From NCBI RefSeq assembly GCF_025460765.1, contig NZ_JAMWEG010000011.1:1-64000 (forward strand): a stretch of 64,000 nucleotides of DNA, given 5' to 3'. The DNA comes from Micromonospora sp. MA102. Lineage in GTDB: Bacteria; Actinomycetota; Actinomycetes; Mycobacteriales; Micromonosporaceae. Under the pieces are notes generated by a model. That model worked only from the letters and a program-made list of their open reading frames with translations, was not told the origin of the DNA and made no database searches. Below are positions 8,574 through 16,727 of this stretch, one piece after another (position 1 is the first letter of the stretch; every line of letters starts with the position of its first letter). The translations under genes and the position numbers were made by a program.

Positions 8574-8732
8574 ACGGATCACGAGGCGGCACGCGGCTGG
8601 AAGCAGGTGGCCGCGCATCTTGTCGCTCAGCGGCGAGGTCGCGACGTCTGGTACGAGGACTACCGCGTACGAGTGGCCACGGTCGAGCATGCGTACAGCA
8701 TGCAATCCTCATCCATCGACAATGACCGTTGA
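8541..8732 (+). pseudogene. Unrecognised coding fragment fused to the broken G5 gene
   Basis: From about 8568 a different frame reads NYWTDHEAARGWKQVAAHLV, then RDVWYEDYRVRVATVEHAY and ends at TGA 8730-8732. The composition (W, Y, H, D, acidic/basic mixture) is that of a real protein, unlike the alternate frames here. I cannot name the family. It starts where the G5 homology ends, so it marks a recombination joint. The next 207 bases (8733-8939) show no gene. Confidence 0.35.
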
Positions 8733-8939
8733 TCGCGGCGGGCGCGGCTGGCGACATCGCTACCGGGCGCGTCGGTGACGTTGACGTCGCGCAGGACCCG
8801 CGCCCGTGTGGCGCCGGACACGGGAGGCTGAGCCCTCCCCTGCGACGCAGACGCGCGCGTCGGCTCACGGCATCCCGAAGCTCCCGACCCGCTCCCCCGG
8901 CATCGGCCAACCGGCTCACCGAGGCGACCGCAGCCGTCT

Positions 8940-9773
8940 TCAGCGCTGAACGGCGAAGCGGGCGGGCGGAAGGCCGGCTACGCCAACGTCTGCGGTGAGA
9001 ACGGCTCCGGACAGCTCGGCATCGTCCGACCGGGCGGTCGTGACGAACATCCACCGATAGCCAGGACCGCCGAACGACACGCTCGTCACCAGCGGCGCGG
9101 GCACGCACAGCGCGCGGTCCGGTGCGAGGTCTGGCGTATAGCGGAACAGCCTGCCAGATCCCCACGAGGCCACCCAGACTCCGCCGTCAGCGTCGACGGC
9201 AATCCCGTCGGGGTGCGCAACTCGCACGGTGTAAACGGATCGGCCGTGCTGTCCGTAGGCGGTGACCGTGTCGGCGAAGCTGTCGGCGTGGTAGAGGAGG
9301 CTCCCGTCCGGGCTGGTGTCGACGCCGTTGGATGCCCCCACGTGCCCGGCAAGGACGTGATGGTTCAGGTCCGGCTCCACCACGTACAAGTCGGCGCGTT
9401 CGGCCCGGGTTCGGTCGATCGAACCGACGTAGAGGTTGCCGTCGCGCCCGCACACCGCGTCGTTCAGTGCCAGGTCGGACGGCCCGGGTAGGGACAGCAG
9501 GGGTTGGAAGGCTCCGTTGTCCGGGTCGAGGGTGCCGACGTCTCGCCCGGAGACGCCGAGCCATCCCCCGCCGGCCCGCGGCACCAGAGCGGTGATCGGC
9601 CGGTCGCAGGTCGCGCCGGAGGCGGTGCCGGTGGTGGGATCGAGGGTCCAGAGCCGTTGGCCGCTGATATCCACCAGGTACAAGCGGGCAGAGGTCTCGT
9701 CCCAGACCGGGCACTCCCCCAGCTCACAGCGCAGGTCGCCCAGCACCGACCAGTCCTCGGTTGTCACAGCCAT
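8940..9773 (-). CDS. SMP-30/gluconolactonase/LRE family protein
   Basis: A 277-aa six-bladed beta-propeller lactonase. It shows LGECPVWDETSARLYLVDI (metal-binding Glu, first blade), LALNDAVCGRDGNLYVGS (Asn-Asp), GASNGVDTSPDGSLLYHAD (Asn and catalytic Asp) and the HPDGIAVDADGGVWVA blade. These are the divalent-metal ligands of SMP-30 enzymes that hydrolyse sugar lactones to aldonic acids. It is last in the divergent operon and overlaps the SDR gene by 10 nt; ATG 9773 is chosen over 9800 because homology begins at EDWSVLGDLRCELGE. Inferred role: opening the lactone made by the upstream dehydrogenase. Confidence 0.88.
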   Translation of the reverse strand: MAVTTEDWSVLGDLRCELGECPVWDETSARLYLVDISGQRLWTLDPTTGTASGATCDRPITALVPRAGGGWLGVSGRDVGTLDPDNGAFQPLLSLPGPSDLALNDAVCGRDGNLYVGSIDRTRAERADLYVVEPDLNHHVLAGHVGASNGVDTSPDGSLLYHADSFADTVTAYGQHGRSVYTVRVAHPDGIAVDADGGVWVASWGSGRLFRYTPDLAPDRALCVPAPLVTSVSFGGPGYRWMFVTTARSDDAELSGAVLTADVGVAGLPPARFAVQR

Positions 9774-10486
9774 CTCGCCCGCAGGTCGGGGCGAAGCCAC
9801 GCCGCCGGGGAGGCGATCGACAGACCACCGTCAACGGGCAGGACGACGCCGGTGATGAAGTCCGCCGCCGGAGAGGCGAGGAATGTCACGGCGGCGGCGA
9901 CATCGTCGGGTCGGCCAACCCGCCGCAGTGGATAGCCTTCGGTGACCGAGGGCAGGTCGGCCTTGCCGATCATGCCGGGGGCGACGGCATTGACGCGGAT
10001 GCCCGCGGGACCGTACTCGAGGGCGAGCTGGCGGACGAGTCCTTCCACGCCAGCCTTCGCGGCCGCGTAGCCGGGCAGGCCGGGCGCGGCGAGGGTGGCG
10101 TTGACGGAGCTGACCGCGACGACGGCGCCGCCGCGCGGCAGCAGAGGCAGGGCCGCGCGGACGACGTAGAACATCGAGCCGAGGGTCGCGTCGAGGGCCA
10201 CCCGCCACTGCGCGTCGGTGGTCCGCGTCGCCGCGGCGACGGGCATGACCGCGGCGGCGGGCACCACCACGTCGAGCTGGCCGAGGGTGCGGTGGGCATC
10301 GGCGACGGCGCGGGCCGCAGCGTCCGGGTCGGCGCAGTCGGCCATCAGCTCGGCCGCGAAAGCGGAGTCGCTGTGCTGTTCAAGGGAGACGCCCACTACG
10401 CGATCGCCGGATTCGGTGAAGGCACGGGCGATCGCGGTGCCGATCGGCGAGGAGGCACCGATGACGAGGATGCCGCGTCCGCTCAC
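9764..10486 (-). CDS. SDR family oxidoreductase (putative sugar dehydrogenase)
   Basis: A 240-aa classical short-chain dehydrogenase. The Rossmann start GILVIGASSPIGTAIA replaces the usual TGxxxGxG with GASSPIG. An SSVNA motif supplies the catalytic Ser, and YAAAKAGVEGL the Tyr and Lys; IRVNAVAPGMI and a C-terminal TGVVLPVDGGLS complete the fold. Length is normal. It overlaps the aldolase gene by 4 nt (ATGA) and the SMP-30 gene by 10 nt, so the three are translationally coupled. The context suggests NAD(P)+-dependent oxidation of a sugar to its lactone, feeding SMP-30. Reduction of a keto-deoxy acid is the alternative. Confidence 0.88.
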   Translation of the reverse strand: MSGRGILVIGASSPIGTAIARAFTESGDRVVGVSLEQHSDSAFAAELMADCADPDAAARAVADAHRTLGQLDVVVPAAAVMPVAAATRTTDAQWRVALDATLGSMFYVVRAALPLLPRGGAVVAVSSVNATLAAPGLPGYAAAKAGVEGLVRQLALEYGPAGIRVNAVAPGMIGKADLPSVTEGYPLRRVGRPDDVAAAVTFLASPAADFITGVVLPVDGGLSIASPAAWLRPDLRARWL

Positions 10487-11379
10487 CGGGCAAGTCCGAG
10501 GTCAGCGAGGATCGTGGCGAGCGAATCACGGCTGGCCGGGTCGAGCGGGCGGGCCGGTGAGCGTACGGTGGCGTCGGCGATGAGGCCACGCCGCACGAGC
10601 ACCTCCTTATGCACTGCCCAGGCGATGCCCTGCTGGAGGCCGAACAGGATCAGTGGCAACAGCCGGGCGAACTCCGCGCGGGCATCGGCGTGCCGGTCGG
10701 CCTGCCAGGCTGCGAGTACCGGGCCGAGCAGGTCGGGGAACTCGCAGGCCGGCATGGTGCCGATCGCTCCGCGGGCGTACTCCTCCAGGCAGAACTGGGC
10801 GTTCTGGCCGCCGAGCACGGCGAAGCGGTCGTCGGCGCGGGCGGCGACCACTGCGGCCACCTTGGGCGCGGTGGGCGGCGATTCCACCTTGACGGAGGTG
10901 ATGCCGTCGAGCTTGCCGAGCTCGGCGATGAGGGTGGGCGGCATCGTGACGCCGGTGGCACCGGGCGCATCCTGGACCATGACCTCGACCCCGGCAGCGG
11001 CGGCCACGTCGCCGTAGAAGGTGAGCAGTTGGTCGGGGGTCGGCTTCACCATGAACGGAGGAAGCACCATCAGCGCGGACGCGCCGCCGGCCACTGCGGC
11101 GCCGGCCTGTTCGATCGCGGTCACCGTCGAAGTGCCGTTGATTCCGGCGACGACCGGGACCGCGCCGGCGACCACCTCGGTGACGGTGGTGAGAATCCTG
11201 GCCCGCTCCTCGGTGGTGAGCGCGAAGCCTTCGCTGGCCATGCCGAAGACGGCGACGCCGGTGACGCCGCTGGCGAGCTGGAACTCGGTGAGTCGGCGCA
11301 GGCTGGGCAGGTCGAGGGCGCCGTCGGGCCTGAACGGGGTGGCGAGGATCGGCACGAGGCCGTGCACGGTGTGGGGCAC
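10483..11379 (-). CDS. Dihydrodipicolinate synthase (DapA) family aldolase
   Basis: A 298-aa TIM-barrel class I aldolase. The Schiff-base Lys is in GITSVKVESPP near residue 163; G-x-x-S-E-G-type GMASEGFALTTEER near 46 binds the pyruvyl moiety. The usual active-site Tyr segment (Y-N-x-P) is replaced by MVQDAPGATG, as in a subset of sugar-acid DapA relatives, so a housekeeping lysine role is unlikely. GTG 11379 starts one base after the preceding stop (TGA-GTG). In this operon it probably cleaves or dehydrates a 2-keto-3-deoxy sugar acid made by the dehydratase upstream. The exact product is not determinable here. Confidence 0.85.
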   Translation of the reverse strand: MPHTVHGLVPILATPFRPDGALDLPSLRRLTEFQLASGVTGVAVFGMASEGFALTTEERARILTTVTEVVAGAVPVVAGINGTSTVTAIEQAGAAVAGGASALMVLPPFMVKPTPDQLLTFYGDVAAAAGVEVMVQDAPGATGVTMPPTLIAELGKLDGITSVKVESPPTAPKVAAVVAARADDRFAVLGGQNAQFCLEEYARGAIGTMPACEFPDLLGPVLAAWQADRHADARAEFARLLPLILFGLQQGIAWAVHKEVLVRRGLIADATVRSPARPLDPASRDSLATILADLGLAR

Positions 11380-12540
11380 TCAGGACTCCTTGGCCAGGGC
11401 GCGAACCGTCTCGGCGTCGACGTCGACGCCGAGACCGGGTCCCGCGGGCAGACTGAACGCGGCCGGATGCACGGGCACCGGCCGGGTGAGGATGCGGGAT
11501 CCGACCTCGGTGGAGGTCGGCTGGTACTCGAACGCGGCGAGGTCGGCGACCGCCGCGGCGACATGCAGGCCGGCGGCGAGGGAGACACCCATGCCGACCG
11601 AGTGGTGCGGCGCGACGGGCACGTGCCGGGCGGCGCACAGTTCGGCGATCGCCATCGCCTCGGTGATGCCGGTGCGGGCCACGTCCGGCTGGGCGATCCG
11701 CAGCGCCCGGGCGTCCAGCCACTGTGCGAACTCGTACCGGTTGCGCAGCGCCTCACCGACCGCGACCGGCAGCGTGCCGCGGGCAGTCAGCTCGGCGTGC
11801 CCGGCGATGTCCTCCGGTGCCAGGGGTGCCTCGAGGAACCAGGCACCCCGCTCGGCGAGCCCCCGGGCCAGCGCGACGGCGTCGTCAACCCCATACGCCC
11901 AGTGCCCGTCGACCGCGACCCGTAGGTCGGGGGCGGCGTCGCGGACCGCGTCGACGGTGGCGAGGTCGGCGGTGACGCCGTGACCGAGGTGCAGCTTGAC
12001 CGCCGTCGCGCCCCGGTCGGCCCAGTCGCGGGCCAACGCCGCCCGTTCCGGGTCGGCGGGCCGGGGCAGCCCGGAGACGTACGTGGGCAGCCGGGTGCGG
12101 AACGCCCCGCCGAGCAGCTGGGCGACGCCGACCCCGGTGAGCCGGCCGGCGAGGTCCCACAACGCGATGTCGACGGCGGCCAGCGCGTCGGCCTGGTGGC
12201 CGACCAGGTGCCCGCGCTCGCGCATCAGGTCGCGCAGCCGGTGCCAGGCCGGCCGCGGGGCGGTGGCGTCCATGCCGAGCAGCACGGGCGCGAGCAGCAG
12301 GTCGACGATCGCGGCGGGCACCTCGGGCGCCACCGGTGCCAGGGCCTCGCCCCACCCCGTGGTGCCGTCGTCGGCCACCACCTCCACCAGCAGCGTCTCG
12401 TACCGCGACGAGTACAGGCTGCGCCACGGCTCGCGAACCTGGTATCCGTCCGCGATGGCACTTCCGTCGCGTAGCGGCCCCAGGTACGCCTCGTCGGCGC
12501 GCACCTTCAGCACATGGGTGTGCACCTCGCGGATGCGCAT
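11380..12540 (-). CDS. Mandelate racemase / muconate lactonizing (enolase superfamily) sugar-acid dehydratase, copy 1
   Basis: A 386-aa enolase-superfamily protein: N-terminal capping domain (MRIREVHTHVLKVRADE; flexible loop around residues 15-60) and a (beta/alpha)7 barrel. Metal ligands appear as VAVDGHWAYG (Asp), WFLEAPLAPED (Glu) and PVAVGEALRN (Glu). The general-base His lies in APHHSVGMGVSLAAGLH. The Lys of TAVKLHLGH stands where MR-type enzymes carry K-x-K or K-x-H. Such enzymes dehydrate aldonic or aldaric acids to 2-keto-3-deoxy acids. ATG 12540 overlaps the preceding stop by one base (TGATG). Its paralogue is at 20787-21974, which suggests two different acids are processed. Confidence 0.88.
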   Translation of the reverse strand: MRIREVHTHVLKVRADEAYLGPLRDGSAIADGYQVREPWRSLYSSRYETLLVEVVADDGTTGWGEALAPVAPEVPAAIVDLLLAPVLLGMDATAPRPAWHRLRDLMRERGHLVGHQADALAAVDIALWDLAGRLTGVGVAQLLGGAFRTRLPTYVSGLPRPADPERAALARDWADRGATAVKLHLGHGVTADLATVDAVRDAAPDLRVAVDGHWAYGVDDAVALARGLAERGAWFLEAPLAPEDIAGHAELTARGTLPVAVGEALRNRYEFAQWLDARALRIAQPDVARTGITEAMAIAELCAARHVPVAPHHSVGMGVSLAAGLHVAAAVADLAAFEYQPTSTEVGSRILTRPVPVHPAAFSLPAGPGLGVDVDAETVRALAKES

Positions 12541-15500
12541 CAGGCTTCCTTCCCGCAGGCCAGCCGGATCGGTGGGCTCCACCGGTCACCGACCTGCACC
12601 CGGTAGGTGAACGCGGCGGTGAGATCGTCCACCGCCACGGTCCATTCGTTCGGACCGGTCGCCCGGTGCTGGTGCCGCCAGGTGACGCCACCATCCAGCG
12701 ACCAGTGCAAGGTCGCGGGGGCGCGGGTGGCCGCCTGCACGTAGGCGTGGTAGCGGCTGCCGTCTGGCTTGGGGATCAGGATTCCCCGCACCGGGCCGAC
12801 GGGGCCGTCGCCGAAATGGTGCGCGCCGACCGGGGCGGCGGCGGAATGCAGCGCTACGTGGAGTGGGCCGACGCCGTGGATGACGACGGCGGTGATGCCG
12901 TGCCCGGAGACGTTGACGGTGAGCCGGTGGTCCACCATGCTGGCCTGCTCCGCCGTGCCACCGTCGCGGATCACGGTCGCCCGGTACGGCACACCGGGGC
13001 GCATCGGCACCTGCGCGGCGTCGAGCGTCACGGTCACGGTGGTCGCGGTCGAGGCGGCGTTGGTGAGGCTGAGGCACAGTCGGTCACCGCCCTCGGCGGC
13101 GATCCAATTGACCTGCTCCGTGTCCAGTCGTACCAGGCCCTTCGGGAGCCACAGCCACACGCCGTCCTCGCCGTAGAAGCGGCCGGGTGCGTGGCCGTAG
13201 ACGCGGTAGGCGAACCAGACGTAGTTCTGCTCGAACTCGCCCGGGAAGCGGATCGCGCCGCCGGAGCGGGTCTCGTGCTCGGCGATCAGATAGTCGATGG
13301 CCATGCCGAGCTGGGCCGGCGCGTGGTGGTAGTAAATGGTGGTGTTGCCGAACGGCCCGGTATGAGGGAAGTCCGGACGCAGATGGTGCACGGTGAACTG
13401 CCGGTAGTAGTAGCCGGGGTAGCTCGTGAACCGGCCGACCAGCGCGTTGTGCGCCACGTCCCGCAGCAGGTCGTCGCCGGTGTGCGTGGCGAGCCGGAGC
13501 AGGAACGGCGCCCACGCCGGGTTGAGCGTGAACCCGTTGAACCGGTAGGTGTTGAGGGCCTCGATGCTCAGCCCGGTCGGTGACACCTGCCAGGCCGGCA
13601 CCTCCTCGTCGGGCACGTCGGTGACCGGATACGGGAACAGGGCGGCGGGATCCCACCAGCCGGTGAGTTCGATCTGCCGGTCGACGAAAAGCGGCCGCTG
13701 CGGCACCGTAACGGTGGCGTCGGGCACCGGTCGGGCGAAGACCATGGTGACGAACCGTTTCGCCTCGGCGTACGCGGCGTCCAGGTAGCGGCGTCGGCCC
13801 GTCTCCTCGTACATCTCGAGCAGGTCGACCCAGGCGCGGCAGTAGTAGATGGCGAAGTCGTGCGGGTCGGCCTCGCCGTCGTACGGCTGGTCGAGTTCCT
13901 CGGCGACGTACCGGTCGGCGGCTTCCTCGGCCTGCTGCCGCCACTTCGCGTCGCGGGTCATCCGGTACGCGGCCAACGGCGCGCTCATCGGGCTGCGCTT
14001 GAGCCAGTAGTCCTGTCGGTCGAGTGAGGACAGTGCCAGCTCGTGGGCGGCGGTGAGGGCACCTCGGGACAGCGTGTGCAGCGGGGCGAGAGCGGGCGCC
14101 CCGAACGGGGTGCCGCAGAGCACGTTCTTCGTCGGGTCGCCGTAGACCGTGGCGTCCGCACGCGGCGTCCAGCCGTACGCGTTGCGCGACAGGTGGAACT
14201 CGGCGGTCGGCAGCGCCCTTGTCTCGTACAGCTCGTCGTCGCCGGTCAGCAGGTAGGCACCGAGAAGCACCGAGGTGGTGGTAGCGCGGACGGCCTGGTC
14301 GTTCTCGATGTCGATGAACCCCTTGGCGCGGCTCCACCAGCCACTCGGCGAGCCCTGATAGTCGACCCGGTCGTCGGTGGTCGGGCCGGCCTTCATCAGG
14401 TCGATGAGGTGGTGCACCGTGTCGGTGAGCGAGGCGTGGACGTTGCGCCGGTACGCGGCATAGGCGTACTCGCCCCGCAGCAGGTCGCGGTAGGCGTCGT
14501 AAAGCTCAGTGCGGGCGGCGTACACCCCGACGGTGAACCGGTAGGGCTCGCCGGCGCGCAGGTCGGCCCGCCGTCCGTACTGCGGGGCGTAGAGGGTCGG
14601 CTGGACCCCGCCGTCGGGGGTGCGCAGCGCCATCCCGAACGGCTGGTCGTCGTCGCCGCAGGCCGACTCGTACTCGAACGGCAGCTCGGCGGCGGGGGCG
14701 AACAGGCCGGTGGTGACGGGGCCGCGCTGCACCAGGCACATCGGCGCGAACAGCTCGTCGCGGCCGACGGAGGCCGGCCCGCCGATCATCCGGGCATGCC
14801 GCAACGGCCCGCACAGCACCTCGTCGATGTCGTCCTCGGGCGCGGCGGCGAACGCTCGGTAGGCGACCACGAACCGGCCGTCGACTCGCGGGGTCAGCAC
14901 GATGTCGACCAGGGGGCACGGCCCGGTCAATCGCCAGGTGACCGTGAGGGTGAACAGCTCGCCGCCGCCGCGCAGCCGCACCGTGTCCCCGCCGAGCGGT
15001 TCGACCGCGTCGAACCACACGGGGTGGGCGTCGAGGGTCCGCTGGAGATCGCGTCGACTGCCGCCGTCGCCGTGCAGCACCAGCCACCGCTCGCCGAGCG
15101 GCTCGGCGGCGGGTTCCCAGCCGTGTTCGCCCCGGATCAGGAGCTGCGCGGCGTACCCCGACCGGTCGTACCAGCGCACGGCCGCGACCTCGAGACGGTA
15201 CGCGGCGCCCTCGACCGAGGTGTACGGCTCGACCAGTGCGGCGGCCGCGTCGACGGCGGTGGCCGGACGTCGGTTGTCGGGCGTCCTGCGGGGGCCCAGC
15301 GCGACCACCTCGACCGGGCCGAAGCCGGCGACGGTCCCGGTGGCCGCGACTCCGACGCCGCCACCCTCGAGCTGGTCGGGATCGGTGGCCGTCGCCGCCG
15401 TCCGTCCGTCGACCGTGACCGTGATCCGGCCGTCGACGACGGTCACCTCGACCGGGAGCCACCGGTCGAAGTCGAAGGCCAGGATGTCGTCGGCGAGCAG

Positions 15501-15806
15501 CTCGTCGCGGCCGTCGGCGTGGCGGAGCACCGACAGGTACCGCACTCCGGTGCGGACCCGCAGGCGGACGGCGTACCACTGCGCGGTGTCCGCGTTGAGC
15601 CGCAGTTCCGCAGTGCTGACGTCGGTGCCGTGCCGCGGCTCGGGCAGTCGCACTGCGGTGCGGATCGTGTGGTTGCCGATCATCGCCAGCAGCGGCGCCC
15701 CGAGCAGATGCCGCCCGTCCGGGTGGCCGCGACCGTCGAGTTCGACGGCCTGGTCGAACCGGTCGGCAGCTTGATCGACAGTTGGAAATGCGCGATCAGA
15801 TGCCAT
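12540..15806 (-). CDS. Large uncharacterised carbohydrate-locus protein (1088 aa), probable alpha-toroid glycan enzyme
   Basis: I do not recognise an established family. The 1088-aa protein has no signal peptide or membrane helix, so it is cytoplasmic. Residues about 35-180 look like a beta-sandwich (LLAMIGNHTIRTAVRLPEP; a GGGVGVAATGTVAG strand). Residues 185-450 form a second beta-rich region. Residues 455-870 are helix-rich with repeated W, Y and H (GSPSGWWSRAKGFIDIEND, HDFAIYYCRAWVDLLEMYEE, GNTTIYYHHAPAQLGMAIDY), like alpha/alpha-toroid glycoside hydrolases and polysaccharide lyases. The C-terminus has Ig-like strands (THWRHQ-type TWRHQHRATGPNEW). It heads the divergent operon with the dehydratase, aldolase, SDR and lactonase, so a role on the imported oligosaccharide is inferred. 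Confidence 0.8.
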   Translation of the reverse strand: MASDRAFPTVDQAADRFDQAVELDGRGHPDGRHLLGAPLLAMIGNHTIRTAVRLPEPRHGTDVSTAELRLNADTAQWYAVRLRVRTGVRYLSVLRHADGRDELLADDILAFDFDRWLPVEVTVVDGRITVTVDGRTAATATDPDQLEGGGVGVAATGTVAGFGPVEVVALGPRRTPDNRRPATAVDAAAALVEPYTSVEGAAYRLEVAAVRWYDRSGYAAQLLIRGEHGWEPAAEPLGERWLVLHGDGGSRRDLQRTLDAHPVWFDAVEPLGGDTVRLRGGGELFTLTVTWRLTGPCPLVDIVLTPRVDGRFVVAYRAFAAAPEDDIDEVLCGPLRHARMIGGPASVGRDELFAPMCLVQRGPVTTGLFAPAAELPFEYESACGDDDQPFGMALRTPDGGVQPTLYAPQYGRRADLRAGEPYRFTVGVYAARTELYDAYRDLLRGEYAYAAYRRNVHASLTDTVHHLIDLMKAGPTTDDRVDYQGSPSGWWSRAKGFIDIENDQAVRATTTSVLLGAYLLTGDDELYETRALPTAEFHLSRNAYGWTPRADATVYGDPTKNVLCGTPFGAPALAPLHTLSRGALTAAHELALSSLDRQDYWLKRSPMSAPLAAYRMTRDAKWRQQAEEAADRYVAEELDQPYDGEADPHDFAIYYCRAWVDLLEMYEETGRRRYLDAAYAEAKRFVTMVFARPVPDATVTVPQRPLFVDRQIELTGWWDPAALFPYPVTDVPDEEVPAWQVSPTGLSIEALNTYRFNGFTLNPAWAPFLLRLATHTGDDLLRDVAHNALVGRFTSYPGYYYRQFTVHHLRPDFPHTGPFGNTTIYYHHAPAQLGMAIDYLIAEHETRSGGAIRFPGEFEQNYVWFAYRVYGHAPGRFYGEDGVWLWLPKGLVRLDTEQVNWIAAEGGDRLCLSLTNAASTATTVTVTLDAAQVPMRPGVPYRATVIRDGGTAEQASMVDHRLTVNVSGHGITAVVIHGVGPLHVALHSAAAPVGAHHFGDGPVGPVRGILIPKPDGSRYHAYVQAATRAPATLHWSLDGGVTWRHQHRATGPNEWTVAVDDLTAAFTYRVQVGDRWSPPIRLACGKEA

Positions 15807-15914
15807 GAGGGCACCTTAGCGGCACGGTTCTGCAACTCATATGCAATCGGCGGTTGACACGATGCAGCATGGGGGCCACTCTGGCACAGCAATGGATGGG
15901 ACGTCCAGAAGGAG
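15807..15914. promoter_or_regulatory. Divergent promoter region of the sugar locus with candidate IclR operator
   Basis: 108 bp separate the divergent 1088-aa gene and iclR-ABC operons. It holds TTCTGCAACTCATATGCA (15828-15845), with a TTCTGCA...TGCA arrangement also seen at 23531-23543 (TTCTGCACTGTGCA). A TTGACA (15857-15862) could serve as -35 for the forward operon. AGAAGGAG precedes the ATG at 15915. Binding by the adjacent IclR protein is inference. Confidence 0.45.
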
Positions 15915-16727
15915 ATGCCGGTGGCGAGTGATCAGGGCACCAACCAGAGCGTCGAGAAGGCCGCCGCCGTGCTGAACGCCTTCCTCGCCGGTCAGCCCGC
16001 GCTGCGGGTCTCCGACGTCGCCCGTCACGCCGGCCTCGGCCAGTCGACCGCGTCCCGCCTGCTGGCCACACTGGAGGCCTGCGACCTTGTGCAGCGCGAC
16101 CAGGTCAGCGGTCTCTACCAACTCGGGCCCGCGCTCATCACGATGGCCGGCGTCGCCCTGAACAGCCACCCGGTGCACCGCGAGGCTCGCCAGCGGGCGC
16201 AGAATCTCGCCGCCGAGCTCGGCCTCGGCGCCAACGTGGCCGTCCGCAGTGGCGCGACGCTGTTCTACCTGTGCAACTTCGAGGGCACCCTCGCCCCGCG
16301 GTCGTTCGTCCTCATCGGCCAGCACAACCCGCTGCACGCCACGGGAATCGGGAAGTGCCTGCTCATCGACACCGACCCCGAACAGCGCCGGGCGCTCCTG
16401 CCGGAGCTGCGTGCATACACCCCGTCCACCATCACCGATCACGCCGCGCTGGACGAGGCCGTCGCTCAGGCCGCGCAGCGCCGATACGCCACCGAGGTCG
16501 AGGAACTGTCGCTGGGCCGTGCCTGCATCGCGTCCCCGATCCTCGACCACACCGGCACCGTCTGCGCAGCACTGTCGGTCTCCGGACCGCTCTCCGCGAT
16601 CGCCCTGCACACCCGGGAGGCCGAGTTGTCCCGCATGGTCATTGAAGCCGCCGACGCCATCAGCACCGGTTTGGGCTACCTCGGCCCCGCCGACCGCGTC
16701 CTCACCCGGATGCAGGCCGCGCGATGA
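15915..16727 (+). CDS. IclR family transcriptional regulator, copy 1
   Basis: A 270-aa regulator. Residues 10-75 form the winged helix-turn-helix (SVEKAAAVLNAF; RVSDVARHAGLGQSTASRLL), and residues 90-260 the IclR effector domain (LFYLCNFEGT; GQHNPLHATGIGKCLL; RRYATEVEELSLGRACIASP). IclR proteins commonly sense sugar acids or aromatic intermediates. AGAAGGAG lies 6 nt before ATG 15915. The next gene overlaps by 4 nt (ATGA), so the regulator is co-transcribed with the transporter, and autoregulation is likely. It resembles the second IclR at 22666-23487 closely along its whole length, which suggests duplication within the locus. Confidence 0.92.
   Translation: MPVASDQGTNQSVEKAAAVLNAFLAGQPALRVSDVARHAGLGQSTASRLLATLEACDLVQRDQVSGLYQLGPALITMAGVALNSHPVHREARQRAQNLAAELGLGANVAVRSGATLFYLCNFEGTLAPRSFVLIGQHNPLHATGIGKCLLIDTDPEQRRALLPELRAYTPSTITDHAALDEAVAQAAQRRYATEVEELSLGRACIASPILDHTGTVCAALSVSGPLSAIALHTREAELSRMVIEAADAISTGLGYLGPADRVLTRMQAAR

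Noticed and set aside
7909..9165. A 418-codon minus-strand open frame
   Set aside because: It spans the antisense of the G5 pseudogene and part of the SMP-30 gene; composition is Arg/Ser/Ala-rich with no domain.
14043..15857. A 604-codon open frame antisense to the 1088-aa gene
   Set aside because: It is an antisense shadow with typical high-GC composition (Gly/Arg/Val/Glu); the opposite strand carries the coupled operon gene.
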